Source: Dactylonectria macrodidyma (lineage: Eukaryota > Ascomycota > Sordariomycetes > Hypocreales > Nectriaceae). From it: a DNA stretch of 64,000 nt. Below the pieces are notes generated by a model. It saw only the letters and a list, made by a program, of their open reading frames with translations. It made no database searches and was not told where the DNA came from. Positions 26,560 to 38,846 of the stretch are shown here, piece after piece. The position numbers were made by a program, and so were the translations under genes. The stretch is from positions 310,001-374,000 of the forward strand of contig JAGMUV010000013.1 in NCBI GenBank assembly GCA_020744425.1, written 5' to 3'. Every line of letters starts with the position of its first letter. Position 1 is the first letter of the stretch.

Positions 26560-29500
26560 CTTTTAGCTTAAGGGCATTATTATTAAGCTACGCTCTTTAT
26601 CTTTTCTTAGTTATTCTAATTAATTAGAAAGATCTATTAGCTTAAGCTATTAAATGAATTTAGTAAATGCCTTTCTTAGTAAGCTCTTTATTAAGCTATT
26701 AATAAGTAATTATATTAATAGGGTATAGATTACTTTAATCTTTTTTTCTAATATCTCTTACTTAAGCTAATAATTATAAATATTAATATACTATAACTTT
26801 ATTTATAACTATATAAGCTTTATTATAATTAGTTAAATAGTCTATTTATTATTATATTTAATAGTAATTTTTAAAAGTAAGGCGATTACTTAATAAGCAG
26901 TTAGTAAAGATAAGTTGATTTTTAATACTAAAATAAGTCTGCTTATAAAGAGGGCTTCTTTAGTAGCTTAGGATAAAGTAAGTAGCTTAGCTTTAGTTAT
27001 TAATATTATAACTATATCCTGCTTATTTACTCTTTATAATATAATCCCTTTAAATAGCTTTATAATAAAAGCTTATAAGCTCTAATAGTCTGCTAAGTTA
27101 TTTATAAAACTTATATTAGAAGCTACTTATAAGCTATCTTCTTTATATCTAGGGATTATGCTGTATTTAAGAGAAAGACTGTGTATTTTAATAAGGTACT
27201 ATAGGGCTTAATTAACTGCTTAATAGTACTATAGCCCTAGGTTCTAATTAAACCTAGCTAGCCAGCTTGCTATAAATGCTATATCTAGTCAGGTTATTAT
27301 AGCTATATATATAATCATTCTGACTTTATATTAATAAAATTGATACTTCTAGGGCTAGTGATCTCTTTATAGAATAATAGTTCTTCTTATATTATAAGAG
27401 TTATTACTTATAGTCTTAGTATATAATTAGTGAGTAATTAGTGTATCTTATTAATATAAGAGGACTGTAAGAGCTATAGGCAATAGTTTCTATAGTCTCA
27501 GATTACTTCAATCCCTAGGAATTACTATAGAGGCTTGCTTCTTTTTAGATAATAGGTCTTCTATAAGTCTTCTATTAGTAATATTGCTTAGAGTTTGACC
27601 TGCTTTAAAAAGCAGAGGACACAGTTATTTATATAAAAGAAGAAGATAATATTCTTATAAAGCTAGTAATAGTCTTTGCCTAGTATTTAGTAAAAGCCTG
27701 CTAGTAGTAAACCCTTCTTAAAGTGCTTTTACTATAAAAGAGGCGATTATCTAAGACTATAAAGGGCTTTCTATAGCTTTAGGATTATTCCTAGCTTCTA
27801 ATATCCTCTAGGCATTTCTATATAAATCTCTTTATTAAGCTTTATATATATAAAGGCATTAATTGCATTATATTATAGTATATTATAATTAAAATAGTTA
27901 GCTAGAGCTATAAGGGTTCTAAATAATATACTTACTAGAGTTATTATATAAGTCTTTTAACTATTAATCGCTTACTAATTACTGCGTATTATAAAGCGTG
28001 CTTTAATCTTTAGGAATTTCTTATACTTATTATTAAACCCAAATAAATATATAAATATATATATCTCCTTTAATAAGCTAAGTTTTAAGCTTTATTATAA
28101 GCTTAAAAATTCTATATAAAATTCTATTTAAATATACTAAAACACAGTATTAATAACACTATTCACACTATATAACCAATAATAGCTAGTCGGCCTAATA
28201 TTAGTCCGTGCTTTGAAATCAAGCAATTTTGCTTTATAATCAAAGCTTTCAATTCCTCCGTGATTTGAAATCAAAATATCTCGGCATTTCCTTGACATAT
28301 AATTACAAAAGTAATACCATTGAATAGCTGAATTTTTGGGCTTCTTAATGGTATATTTTATGTCTTAGTGACTACATATTTGCCGGCTCAATTTGTCTAT
28401 AAAAGAAGGACTACCCCTAGGGCTTATTTCCTCATATAATAGAATCATACACTATCACCATACACTATAATAAACTATCTTCTGATAAGACACTCTTATC
28501 TTCATATACCTCTTACTTTATTATTCTTTATAAGAATATCCTTATATAAGCTATAAGCTTATACTTCTACTGCTCAGTGACCTCTAACACTTATTAAGCT
28601 TATAAATATAGACCTAATAATAGTTAAGCACTTAGTAATCTTTTATTATAGACTTAGTAACTTTAATTTATAATTATAATTCTATATAACTCTATAAATA
28701 TACCTTTTTAACTATAAGTATTATATCTTAGTATAAATAACTTAATCTCTTTATATATAAGCTAAGAAGTGGCTTTAATAGTTATTAATGTATATTAATA
28801 ATAGGCTGCCTTTCCTCTTTAAGTATAGAGCTTGTCTTATCTTATTAGGCTTCTTACTTTCTTATAGTAACTATAGAGCTCGTCCTATCTTACTAGCCTT
28901 CTTACTTTCTTATACTTAGTTCGATCTAAGAGTAAGTAATACTTCTTCTATTAAATGATCTAATAGAGCTAGTTAGGCTACTATAGACCGCTTAGCAGTT
29001 ATTTATATAGTGTTTTAATAATTAGAGTCTTCTAATTAAGAATGCTGTTTTAAAGGAGATCCTTTATCTTACTAGCTATTTACTAACCTTTTTATAATTA
29101 ATCTTATGATCTGCTTCTTTTTTCTTATGCCCCTTTATACTAAGACTAGTAGCTAAGGTATAGAAGAATATAATAAGCAGTAATTATAAAAGAGTAAGAA
29201 GTAACTTAAACTTAGCTATTATATACTCTTCTAATATCTTTTTAAGCTCCTTTTATTCTTAATTATTTACTAAATATTTAATAAAGTGACTATTTTCTAA
29301 CTTATCTTAGATCTTATCTGCTTTATTATCTAGTAGTTATAATACTTACTGTTTTATATATTCTTATATTAATAGTAGCTTTTAAATTTGCTTTTAAATA
29401 GCCTTAAGGTCTTCTTTTAGTAAATCGTCCTAAAGGCTTTCTAAGTGCCTGTTAAATAGTTACTATTTATTAAATATAATGTCCTAAGTAATAAAGACCT

Positions 29501-30700
29501 CTTTTTATAATAGATTTTACACTCTGAAGGAATTGCTAAATATATAACTAATTAGAAAGCCGATCTAGGCTCTTAGTGACTGCCTTTGTAGCCGGTTCCT
29601 TTGCAGCTGTGCGTTAGCTGTAAGGGCGAAGACTTTGTAGCTGTATGCTTAGAGGTATGAGAGATCAGGCTTTGCGGTCTCCTCTAGCCGAAATTAGCTA
29701 TAGAATAGCTTATATAGGGTCTTCTAGTTCCTATATATTAATAGCATATGATTATATAGATAGGTAGCTGCCTTTATTAACTCTAGCTATAGGTATTTAA
29801 GTAGCCTAACTCTAGCGCATATTATGCAGCTCTTTTAAATAATAATAGTAGCTATTCGTTCTATACTTCTATTTTATGCTTAGGTATTAGATACTAAAGG
29901 CTTAGTAAGTATTCTATAATCTTTTAGTAATTCTATAATCTATAGGTATATATTTATAATCTTATTATTATATTTAATTACTTTAACTTTAATAGAGTAT
30001 TAGACTTTTAGTATCTTAAGGAAATAAGTAATTATTAAATATAGTATAAGTATTAACTAATTATCTATATAGTAATCCTATAAGTAATTAGTAGCTCTAT
30101 CTATAAAGATCTAAATTAATATATAATTAGCATAGCCTTAGGTTATTAAATAGAAATTAAGAGTAATATAGTTACCTGGCCTTATTCTAATTATTACTTC
30201 TTATAAAGCCTGTTTAATTATTTAGCAAGCCTTTATTATACTATAGGCATTATAGTTAATAGTTATAATCCTTTATAGTCCTTTAGGCTCTTCTATCTTT
30301 AGTCTAACGCTTCTTAAAGCGCTTATTAAGTACTTAAGGGCATTAAGGCCTGGATGATCTAGCTATTAGTATTATATAATAGTATCTCTTTAGAGAGATT
30401 GTCTATAAGTCTATAATATATGCTTTTATCTCTTTTAGGGTTAATTAAAGAGGAGTATTATTAAGCTATTAGTAAGTGCTTATTAAGTATTTAATATAAT
30501 CAGTTAGCTCTCCTTCTCTTTAAGGACTTACTATCCTTCTTGCTTATTAATAGCTCTAAAGAAGGTTCTATTTAATCTCTTAAGATAGTTATTTCCTAGT
30601 CTTATATCCTATTAGATGCCTTACTTTCTTAACTTTAAGAAGGATATAAAGTTAGTAATAAGAGCTATATATAGTATAATATTAAGGACTATAAGCTTCT
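26560..30700 (-). pseudogene. Copia pol (integrase, RT, RNase H), RIP-inactivated
   Basis: Minus-strand translation shows GAG-pre-integrase text at 30,363-30,301 (LDHPGLNALKYLISALR), integrase C-terminal text near 29,490, and reverse transcriptase at 28,060-27,690 (FKARL-like, YNAINAFIYIKL, EMPRGY, then ALYSLR at 27,767-27,750 for the LYGL motif). Codon phases of the pre-integrase and RT motifs agree (difference 2,595 nt). Stops are at RIP-type positions. A less AT-rich LTR-like segment interrupts the RT part. Confidence 0.8.
28199..28589 (+). mobile_element. LTR-like insertion inside Copia RT
   Basis: A 391-bp segment of higher complexity inside RIP-flattened sequence, starting TATTAGTCCGTGC and ending CAGTGACCTCTAACA. 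It holds a TATA box (TATAAAAG, 28,398-28,405) followed by a C/A-rich leader, as in fungal LTR promoters. Its position falls between RT blocks. I could not find a clean target-site duplication, so the borders are tentative. Confidence 0.4.
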
Positions 30701-32231
30701 TTAGTAAACTATTAGTAATTATTAGAGTAATAGTTCTTTTATTATATTTATTAATTAATACTTACTATATACCTAACTAGAAGAAGTCTTTTAGAAGAGC
30801 TGCTTATAGGTTCTTTATTCTTATTATATTATAAAAGATATTTAGTATTGCTTCTAAGTCTAGAAGGACAGAATCTTATAATAAATAGTATTTACTAGCT
30901 ATTAGAGCAGCATTCGTATTATAGGACCTTATTAATCTAAGTTATACAGACCCTTCTAGTTTGATCTTTTTAATCTAATTAGCTAAGTTATCTTTATTCC
31001 TTTCGATTTACTATTTAATATAGTTAGTAATATACTTAATAAGTAAAAATCCCTATAGTATCTTCTTTAAAAAAGTATAGTAATATTATATAAGTAAATA
31101 GAAGAAGTAGTATACTAAGTACTTAGATTCCTTATTATTTCTAATGCTTTAGTAAAAACGCTTCTTACTTTTGCTCTTTTACTAAGCATTCTTTAAGTAA
31201 CCCTTATCTTATTCTTTTTAGCTGCCTTTACTATAGAAGGCACTTAGTATAATTCTTGCTTTCTTTAGAGGCTCTGGCTAGTTACTAATTGCTTTATAAA
31301 TGTCTACTATAACTGGTCTAATAGTGAGGGTATTAGCTCTAACTTAGAGGGTCTGGGTTATACTATAAGTATTAATCTATAACTCTATTAGTATAGATCG
31401 TAAGGCATTAGTTAAGTTATTAAGCTATTAATTAGGCTTTATTACTTCTTAGAGCTTAATATTTTAAGCTTTATTAATAGTATTCTTTTAATATATAAGC
31501 TAGTTATTAATTATTTAATAGGTTATAATTTTATTTAAGTATAGTTTAGCTAATATCTTATCATATATTTAATAAGCCTTTTACTTATATTTATCTTTAG
31601 TAAAGGAGAACTTATTATAAAGTGATTAAATTTACTTAATAAAGGACTTCTTATTTAAGTAATAGTACTAAGAGTAGGTTTTATTAATTATATTTATAAC
31701 TTAGTCTTTAATAGTCTTTATTTTCTTAACTATTTATAAGTATAGCTTATTATAGTGCTTATAGTTAGTCTATAGTGCGTTATATATTTAAAAACCCTTT
31801 TCTATTAGTTTATTAATGTTTTAAGCTTAGATAGCTATATTATTCCCTTTTTAGAAGGTTAGGTTATTATTATTTATTCAGATTATAATTATATTAGTAC
31901 TTTAAGTAAAGGTTAATAGAGTATTAATAAGCATTTTATAACTATTTAATATATATTTCTTATAGAACTTTTTAATATCTAAAGGAGTTAGTATTATAAG
32001 TATAAGCTCTAACTTATTAGTCTTTATAGAGTTAAAAAAGTCTTAAAGGTCCTCTCTCTTAGCCTTTATCTTAAGTGTTTTAAATTAAGTAATTTAATTA
32101 TTTTCTATAATGAGCTTAGTAATTAAATTAGTTATTATTATTCTTAGTAAGTGTTCTATAAGTGCTTATATATAATCTATACTCAGTTAGGTATTTAATT
32201 GAGTAGTAATATAGCGTATAAGACTCTTAAT
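30701..32231 (-). pseudogene. Copia gag region, RIP-degraded
   Basis: Sequence between pol and the 5' LTR of the Copia element, where gag is expected by position. Individual motifs such as a zinc knuckle cannot be read with confidence. Confidence 0.45.
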
Positions 32232-32438
32232 TATTAGAAAGCTAGTGTGGCATTTAGATGACTTAATTGTGTATATATTGTGTGTGTGTTTAGGAGGTCT
32301 TCTGGCTATGACTATGTATATGTTCTAATTATTACTAAAAGTGGGGGCCTGAAGTATCTGTACTAATAGGCAGTCTTAACCCTGGAGGTCACTACGTGAC
32401 CGCCCGATCAGGTGCTTTGTATATGATCCAATCTAATA
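32232..32438 (-). repeat. Copia 5' LTR
   Basis: This 207-bp partner of 26,349-26,555 is better preserved, for example GGTCACTACGTGACCGCCC-like text around 32,387-32,405. The sense-strand internal region starts AATTAAGAGTCTTATACGC. Confidence 0.88.
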
Positions 32439-32691
32439 ACAAATAGCTAAAAATGCAGATAAAATCATCAGCTAAGCAGCTAGCTGGAAAAGGAAGAAGG
32501 ATATCAGTTGATTAAGTAAAATAGAATAAGAAAATTAAGGCTAGGAAAATCAGGAAAAATCAAGTAAAAGAAGGAAGAAGCATTGTCTTTCTATCTAAGT
32601 CTGGGAAATCTGCTGCCTCTTATAGCTAGCTACAGGTAACGTGACTGTCCGGGTCCCGGGCCCCGGGGCCCTCAGCCCTGACACACTAGTG

Positions 32692-35690
32692 CGGAGAGGG
32701 TCTTAGTAAGAAGTAATAGTAAGAAGCTATTATATATTAAAGCCTATAACTACTATAAAAAGGTACTATAGATATTATACTTTTATAACTATATATTACT
32801 TATTATATTATAAAAGAGAATAGATTTATCTTTTAAAAAGTTAGTAAAGATAGAATTTAAAAGGGACTGAAAGTAAGAAAGAGACTAAGTATAAGTTTTA
32901 AAACCCTTAGAGAAATATATAATACTATATATTAATAGCTTTCTTAATATAGACTTTAATATTAATATAAATATAAATAGATACTATAAGTAAGTATAAG
33001 CTATAAAATAGATAGGAAGGATAAATAAGAAATATATACTAATATTAGTACTAAAGCTATAGTATAATACTTTACACTCTTTATATTATAAGAAAAGTTT
33101 ATTATAATAGTATTAGGCAATATTAATAAAATTTAAGAATACTAGAGATAGTGACTTTTTAAAAGACTCCAGACTATTATAAGTAATATTGTTATGGCTG
33201 GGAAAGGAAGGATGTAGCTTAGTTATAGCAATAGCTAGCTGTGGCTAGCTGTGGCTAGTTGTGGCTGAAATTACTAGCTTAGTCAGCTAGTAAAGGGACT
33301 AGAAAAGGGGTCGATTCTGACCTCTTATTTTAGTATAACACATCTACATCTTAATTATCATCTAGCTATTCCCATCCTTAACAAATATCCAGCTCTTAAA
33401 GCAATTAGCAGAAGATGTATAATAAGATATAAAGCAGTAAGTAGCTATAGAGAATAATGCTATTTTAAATAATATTAATATTATAAAGTATAATATTAAA
33501 GATTCTATAGGCTTAGTAAAAATATATTACTTATATTAAATTAGCTAGCTTAGCTAATTAATAAAGATAGTATAGAATGCTATAATTCTTAATTAAGTAA
33601 CCGCTAGTTTAGAGTTTCTTATTAATCTATTAGATTAGCTCTATAAAACTTATATAGATATTAGTGACTTTATAAATGATCTTAAGACTATTACTTTTAT
33701 AGAGAGTCCTAAGCAATACTAGCTAATTATAGTAGCTAGAAGTAAGCTCCTATTATAATATTAATTTAAAGGGATTAAAAGTAAGTAAGGCAAAGTTAAT
33801 AAGGAAATTATATAAAGAATCTAAAGTTCTAATAGAGTTTAAAGTACTTAGAATATAGCTATTAGTAAAGAAGCATTATTAAGCTATACTTTTATAAGTA
33901 TAGGAGAAGATTATATAAAGATATTAGAAATAAATACTAGAAATACTTATAGACCTAGTACTAAGATTACTTTTAGACTATTAATTACATTCTTCTATAC
34001 TAATTAGCAGATTATATATAAGTTTACTTTAAATAAGCAGTAAGAAATTGCCTTCCTTTTAGTATATTATTATCTTAATACTATCCTAAATAAAGATAAT
34101 AGTAATAATTTTAATAATAGTAATATTAAGAATAATAATAATATATAATTATATAAGTTCTTAAATAAGAAGGGCAGTATTAAAAAGTCTAGAATTATTA
34201 AAGTATTAGTGGAATTATTCGCTAATAAGGATATATTATATCGGCTGCTTATAATAGTAATATTAAAAGCTATAATAGCCCGGATTAATAGTATAATTAT
34301 TCACTCTGCTTATAGGATATAACCTAATATATCTAATAGTAATAATAATAATAATAGTATAATAACCTATATAAATAGTAATAGCTAAAGAAGATAAAGA
34401 GAAAAGTAGCTATTTATTATTAATAAAGTAAGTATACTAAGCCTTTAGACACTTTTTAATATTAATAAGTAACTTTATACTTCCTAAGGATTAAATTAAG
34501 ATTTTAATAGTATCTTAATAATACTATTATTAAGAGATTTTTACTAATTCTACTTAGTATAAAATAAATTACTATTAATACTATAGTCTACTCTTAGGAT
34601 TATAAATAAAATGAGAGTATATATATTATAGACTTAATTTACTATTATTATTATACTTACTAAATAGATATATATAGTAAAGGACCTGGAGCTATAACGG
34701 CTACTAACTTAAATCCAGTAGAGGCAGTAAGATAAGTCTAATATAAAGCTTTTTAATAGCTAGTACTTCTAGAAAGGTTAAGCTATACTATAGAATAAGA
34801 GCATTATAGTAATTGCACCTTTTAATAATACTAAATAGTATTTAAATATAGATATAGTCTTAGCCTTTTAAAGGCACTATTAGAAGCTAGTCTGGATATT
34901 TCTATTCTAATACTATTAGAATAAACTTAATATATTACTAATAATAGAAGAAGAAGCTATACTTATAGCCAGTATTAAAAATAATAATAAGATCTATATA
35001 TTAGCTATATTTATATTTATACTTAGTATACTAATAATAGTAATAAAGAATATAAATCCAGGCCTTAAGCTTATAAATAAGGCTAAGTATAAAATACTAG
35101 AAGTTATATTAAATACTAAGAGATTCTTAGAGTATTAACTTACTCTAAATATTATCCTCTACTTTAAACTACCTATTAGTATTATTCTATTATCTAAGTT
35201 AATTAAGAAGTTTAAGTTTAATAATATGCTATTAAGCATAATCCTACTTATCCTAATAAATGCTTAAATACCTATTAAAAAGAAGAAGAAGGCTAAGAAG
35301 AGGCTTTAATAAAGGCATAAAGTAAGCTGCTAAAGACTTCCCTATATTATAGTATTTATATATACTGATTATAAAATCTAAGGCAAAACCCTCCTTAAGA
35401 TTGCGCTAAAGCTATAAAGAGCTAGAATAAAGCTAAATACTATAATTAAATAACTTAAAGTAGGAAAGTATAATTTATATAGCCTATATATATAATTATT
35501 ATAATATAAATCGCTTAATAGTATTATATTATTATTAAAAGTATAAGTATAGGATATAGTTAGAAATAAAATACTATAAGAAATATTTAATAGTAAGGCT
35601 AAGCTAGAATAGCTATATAAAAAGATAGTAAATAAAGCCTGATTATCATTATTATTATATCTATTTATACAATCCTAGATCTAAATTAAC
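32692..35690 (+). pseudogene. Helitron PIF1-type helicase domain, RIP-inactivated
   Basis: C-terminal half of the Helitron transposase. The Walker A loop at 34,170-34,190 reads KKGSIKKS, the G-to-A mutated form of GEGGTGKS, followed by RIIKVLVELFANKDI and an IIHSAYRI block, as in fungal PIF1-like Helitron helicases. A helicase superfamily 1 motif, TDYKI-stop-GKTLL, begins at 35,364, followed by SLYI and KSLNSIILL. Both motifs share a phase (0 mod 3). A 196-bp solo LTR plus 5-bp duplication (201 nt) interrupts it upstream. Stops are at RIP-type positions. Confidence 0.85.
33190..33385. mobile_element. Solo LTR, 196 bp, TSD AATAT
   Basis: Begins TGTTATGGCTGGGAA and ends TTCCCATCCTTAACA. It is flanked by perfect AATAT copies at 33,185-33,189 and 33,386-33,390. 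It contains short tandem CTAGCTGTGG units (about 33,230-33,265). It is barely RIP-mutated compared with the helicase sequence around it, so it is young or too short to be hit. The family differs from the TGTTGGGC LTRs. Confidence 0.85.
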
Positions 35691-36555
35691 TGAATATATT
35701 ACACTTAACTTAAGTATAAGAAAAAATCTTATAAAATATAAAGATAAAAGCAATAATAATGCCACTATAAACCAAGTTCCTATAAGGTGCTTAATAAGAA
35801 GAGTGAAGGATATAGCCTAATAGTATCTTAATAATAGTAATATAAAAGGTAGGGGTTATAATAGATACAGTCTGATCGCTAGCCTCCCCTATTCTAAGGG
35901 TCAGCCCCCTTTATATACATACTCTCACCAGTGGCTAGCTAGTAGCTAGCCCGGCCCTCGCTAGAATCCTCTATCAGGCCTATGCCTTAAGGAACGAAGT
36001 ACGAAGTAACGAAAGGTTTTCTGCCGCCATCTTTTTCCAAGCCTCAAAATCACCTAACTCTTCCAATCAAAAGTTTCGCCCTTAAAACCCATGCCTTAAC
36101 GCCTAACTAAACCAGCTGTATTAGTCTTTTTTATAATGCCTTATGTCTCACACGAAAGAAGAAAGATAACTAATTATAGCAAGTAGTAAGCACATACCAT
36201 CTCTTCTAGCTCTTATGACAATACCGATCAATAGATGAAGAGATTTTCATCTCTAACTTCATTCCTTAAGGCTCTTCTGAGCAGACCGCCTGCAGTTTAC
36301 ATCTCCTATAAGCATATAACAGTTCCTACGTACATTTCACATACATTTCATATACTTTTTAATAAGAAAATCTTAGAGAGCGAATGAGAGTTCATATATG
36401 CGCATTAACAAATGAAAAAGAGAAAAGATTTACACCTAAAGGAGCATTCAGATAGGGTTAATCCAGACTAACAAGAGGTGCAATTATACCTCCGAATTGG
36501 GTAATTGCTTAATGCAGTAATTTTGCAAGGGGGGGCCAAATTTTAGGGGGTAGAA
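35691..36555. other. Border between transposon block and gene-bearing region
   Basis: Base composition changes sharply at about 35,870-36,000 from RIP-type AT-rich to ordinary. There are GC-richer short inverted motifs (GGCTAGCTAGTAGCTAGCC at about 35,933-35,951) and no gene. A Helitron end should be sought near 35,700-35,980, but I cannot identify it securely. Confidence 0.5.
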
Positions 36556-36559
36556 TCCC

Positions 36560-36897
36560 AGAGCTTAAGAAGACCTTTCATACCGAAAGGCATAAGAGGA
36601 ATTAGTCTGAGATAAAAGGCAGAGACTATTCGGATACAGATAGCAATCAATCATATTCTTGCCCACCTTTATTTTTGAGTTACTGAATTGTTTTTTAATG
36701 TCATTATGATGAGATTTATTTGATCAATTGGAATATCTGATTTATTTTCTAGCCAGCCGCTTGATTGCAGCTCTGGCCCTCTTTTTGTCTGTTTTGTTTT
36801 GCGAGTCTTGTCCACCCTCGCTCTGCTACGCATCCCGCCTACCCTACGGCATCCGTCACTTCGGGTGGTGGTGTCCCTCTTGTCCCCCTGCCCAACA
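36560..36897 (+). repeat. Little-mutated LTR remnant
   Basis: Matches the RIP-mutated LTR at 10,560-10,871 almost base for base apart from transitions: GAGATAAAAGGCAGAG, then GATCAATTGGAATATC, and the end CCCCCTGCCCAACA at 36,884-36,897. The 5' part is divergent and its border uncertain. No internal element sequence follows, so it is a solo or truncated LTR. Short ORFs in it are not genes. Confidence 0.7.
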
Positions 36898-36978
36898 CAG
36901 CATTGATTGGGGTGGGGTCTCGGACTTGGTCCAGGTTTCTCATGGCCCGTATCAACCCTGTCATCTATGGGGGTTAAA

Positions 36979-37067
36979 GAGAGAAGTTTGGTCACATCCA
37001 AAAGGAGTCGACTATTACACAGTCAGGACCAGGCAGTCCTACCTTCTAGAATTGAGGCTAACGCAAT
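36979..37067 (+). repeat. Dispersed repeat, copy 1
   Basis: About 90 bp beginning AGAGAGAAGTTTGGTCACAT and ending GCTAACGCAATG. It is shared with 42,396-42,489 with substitutions and small indels. It lies just after the LTR remnant. Its nature is unknown. Confidence 0.65.
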
Positions 37068-37392
37068 GCGTAATGCTTGCAGCAATCATTGGAGTAGGAG
37101 GTCTTATATATGCAGCTCATTCATAATTTTTTTTAATCGTCCATTTTATTTTACATAAATCTGCCAATTTCACCTAAGTTGGTACTTCCCGTCCAGCATT
37201 AAGTAACTCGGAAAGTGAAAACTGATCAGGCTCAATACTTGACATCTTCACAAAGTCCACCTACACCTCGGATATAGGCTTAGGCTAAGATACTAACGCC
37301 TAATCCTCCCGCTGTATTGGATTGGTTGGACATCGTTTCATGCAAGTCGCCTATCGATCACACCCCAGGCCTTAGATTTCTCTGGATCCTGA

Positions 37393-38846
37393 TCACGAGA
37401 GCTTTGTGGGCTGATCCGTGCTATTGCTAAGTCCCAAATGCTTAACAATTCCCTTTTGTGCAAGCACGCCCCACAGAACAAAGATCAAGGTAGTTGACGG
37501 CAGCACAAATGCCCAGTACACCCAGAAATTATCCCCGACTACATTCCCTTCGTTCCAGTGTAGTGATGGTACTGCAAAGAGTGTGGCAAAGAAGGCGCCT
37601 GGTAAAAAGGCCATGGTCATAATTGCAATGACCTTCATGGACGAGCTGTCGCGGGTGGCGATACTTGCCAGCTTAATGCTAGCAAGCGTATCGTCCCTTG
37701 TCATGGTATGGGAGATCTGCGAAAGTGTTAGATTTGAGAAGTAATTGTGTCAAAGGTTGAACCTACGGTGCTACACTGGCCTTGGGCTCTCTCCCGGACG
37801 TAGTTAAAGTCTATTTCCATCATCACTAGCCTGCTCCGGATCAGTAGTATCGCAGTCGACACTGACACAACTTCTTCCTTCGCGGATTCGACTTGAATAG
37901 TTTCCAAGTGTCCAGTCTGAAGCCGTTCAAATGCATCTACCGCAATGATCCATTGCTTGACTCGTCTGATGAACATTCCAGCCTCAACTATTAAAGCTGA
38001 CATTTCCTGGAGCATCTCATTGAGTTCATGAACGGCAGTTTGGGCACCCCCAAAACTGTTTCGCCAAGGCCTCAGGCCAGTAGTAGACTCCATCATGTGA
38101 CACTTATCATAATGTCTTCGAAGTGAGGAATCCATGAAGGTCATAACTTGGGTTGTACCGGAGAGAGCTAGATAGAGGGGATGGGTCACAAGTCTCTGAT
38201 TTACTTCCGCCGTACGCAACAGGTCAGCAAATGCCGCTAACCCATGTTCTGTGTTTTTGACAAAGGCGATTGCCCGTGTAGTGTTGTTTTGGTGATCATA
38301 CGACCATATGAACTTGTACGCAAAGCATTGGAAGTAATAACTTGAAGAGCCGGTAGCTGTATCTCCGCCAAGGTGATGGAAGCCAGTCATATCTGTCGCA
38401 ACCAAACCAAGACTATTAGGATCGATTCGAAAGGTTTCACATAACCTTTGGCAGTCAAATAGACTGGAATGAAATCTCATAGGCTCGACAGACGCGTCAA
38501 ATAAAACTTTGACCAGTATTGATGCCACATCGCTGCTGTGAGACAGGGACTGAATTTCAGAAATCGCTGCGTGGTTCGTGCTCAGTTGCGTCTGCTCTGT
38601 GCCACCCGACGTACAAGTAATCACCTCGTACTGTGAAGGACTCCTGTAGAAGATTTTCCCTTGGAAATATTCCAGAGAAGATTGACGCAACGCATTCATG
38701 TTCGAGGTGCGATGTTTTGAGGGCGCTTGGGTGCGATTACTGTTACCGGTTGTCAGATAGCTATATGAATAAAAAATGGAAGGTGAAAGAATAATGCCTC
38801 CATCCTGAAAAATTCCGCTGAGGCCATGGAGAAGTTTTCCTGTCAA
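37393..38846 (-). CDS. CorA-like membrane protein
   Basis: Two-exon model: 38,846-37,767 and 37,716-37,393, with a 50-nt intron (donor GTAGGT, branch CTAAC, acceptor CGCAG), giving about 467 residues. The C-terminus has the fungal CorA-like layout: a polar helix (TRDDTLASIKLASIATRDSS), a first membrane segment at about residues 388-409 (MKVIAIMTMAFLPGAFFA), the loop PSLHWNEG and a second segment at about 422-443 (FWVYWAFVLPSTTLIFVLW). The long soluble N-terminal part is expected for the family. The GMN motif of true CorA Mg2+ channels is absent, so ion transport is unproven. The start may be downstream (an internal Met lies near residue 50) or in an unseen exon. Family call fairly sure, function not. 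Confidence 0.7.

Larger units (their letters stand above)
26349..32438 (-). mobile_element. Complete RIP-mutated Ty1/Copia retrotransposon
   Basis: A 6,090-bp element with two 207-bp LTRs (26,349-26,555 and 32,232-32,438) and a perfect ACAAA target duplication (26,344-26,348 and 32,439-32,443). A purine-rich tract (AAAAGGGCA on the sense strand) abuts the 3' LTR at 26,556. Domain order on the minus strand is gag (about 32,200-30,700), GAG-pre-integrase, integrase, reverse transcriptase, RNase H; this order defines Copia. The sense LTR begins TGTTAGATTGG-like and ends CTTTCTGACA. Confidence 0.88.
26255..32685. mobile_element. Solo LTR split by a Copia element
   Basis: An LTR starting TGTTGGGCAGGGGGACAA (26,255) and ending CCTCAGCCCTGACACA (32,685), in two pieces (26,255-26,348 and 32,444-32,685, about 336 bp together). 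It is flanked by a perfect 6-bp duplication, CTAGTG (26,249-26,254 and 32,686-32,691). Its ends match those of the Gypsy LTRs at 23,701-24,100 and near 36,897, so it is a related family. No internal region remains, so it is a solo LTR. The Copia element inserted later. Confidence 0.8.

Noticed and set aside
28199..28589. Calling this a definite solo LTR
   Set aside because: The TATA box and TG/CA-like ends fit, but the flanking 5-mers (CCTAA and CTTAT) do not match as a target-site duplication, so it is kept at low confidence.
33230..33265. CRISPR-like short repeats
   Set aside because: The CTAGCTGTGG units are short tandem copies inside a solo LTR without spacers, and CRISPR is not expected in a eukaryote.
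36669..37158. Several 60-130 residue open frames on both strands
   Set aside because: They fall inside the LTR remnant and the adjacent dispersed repeat. The same DNA is RIPped repeat sequence at about 10,560-10,871.
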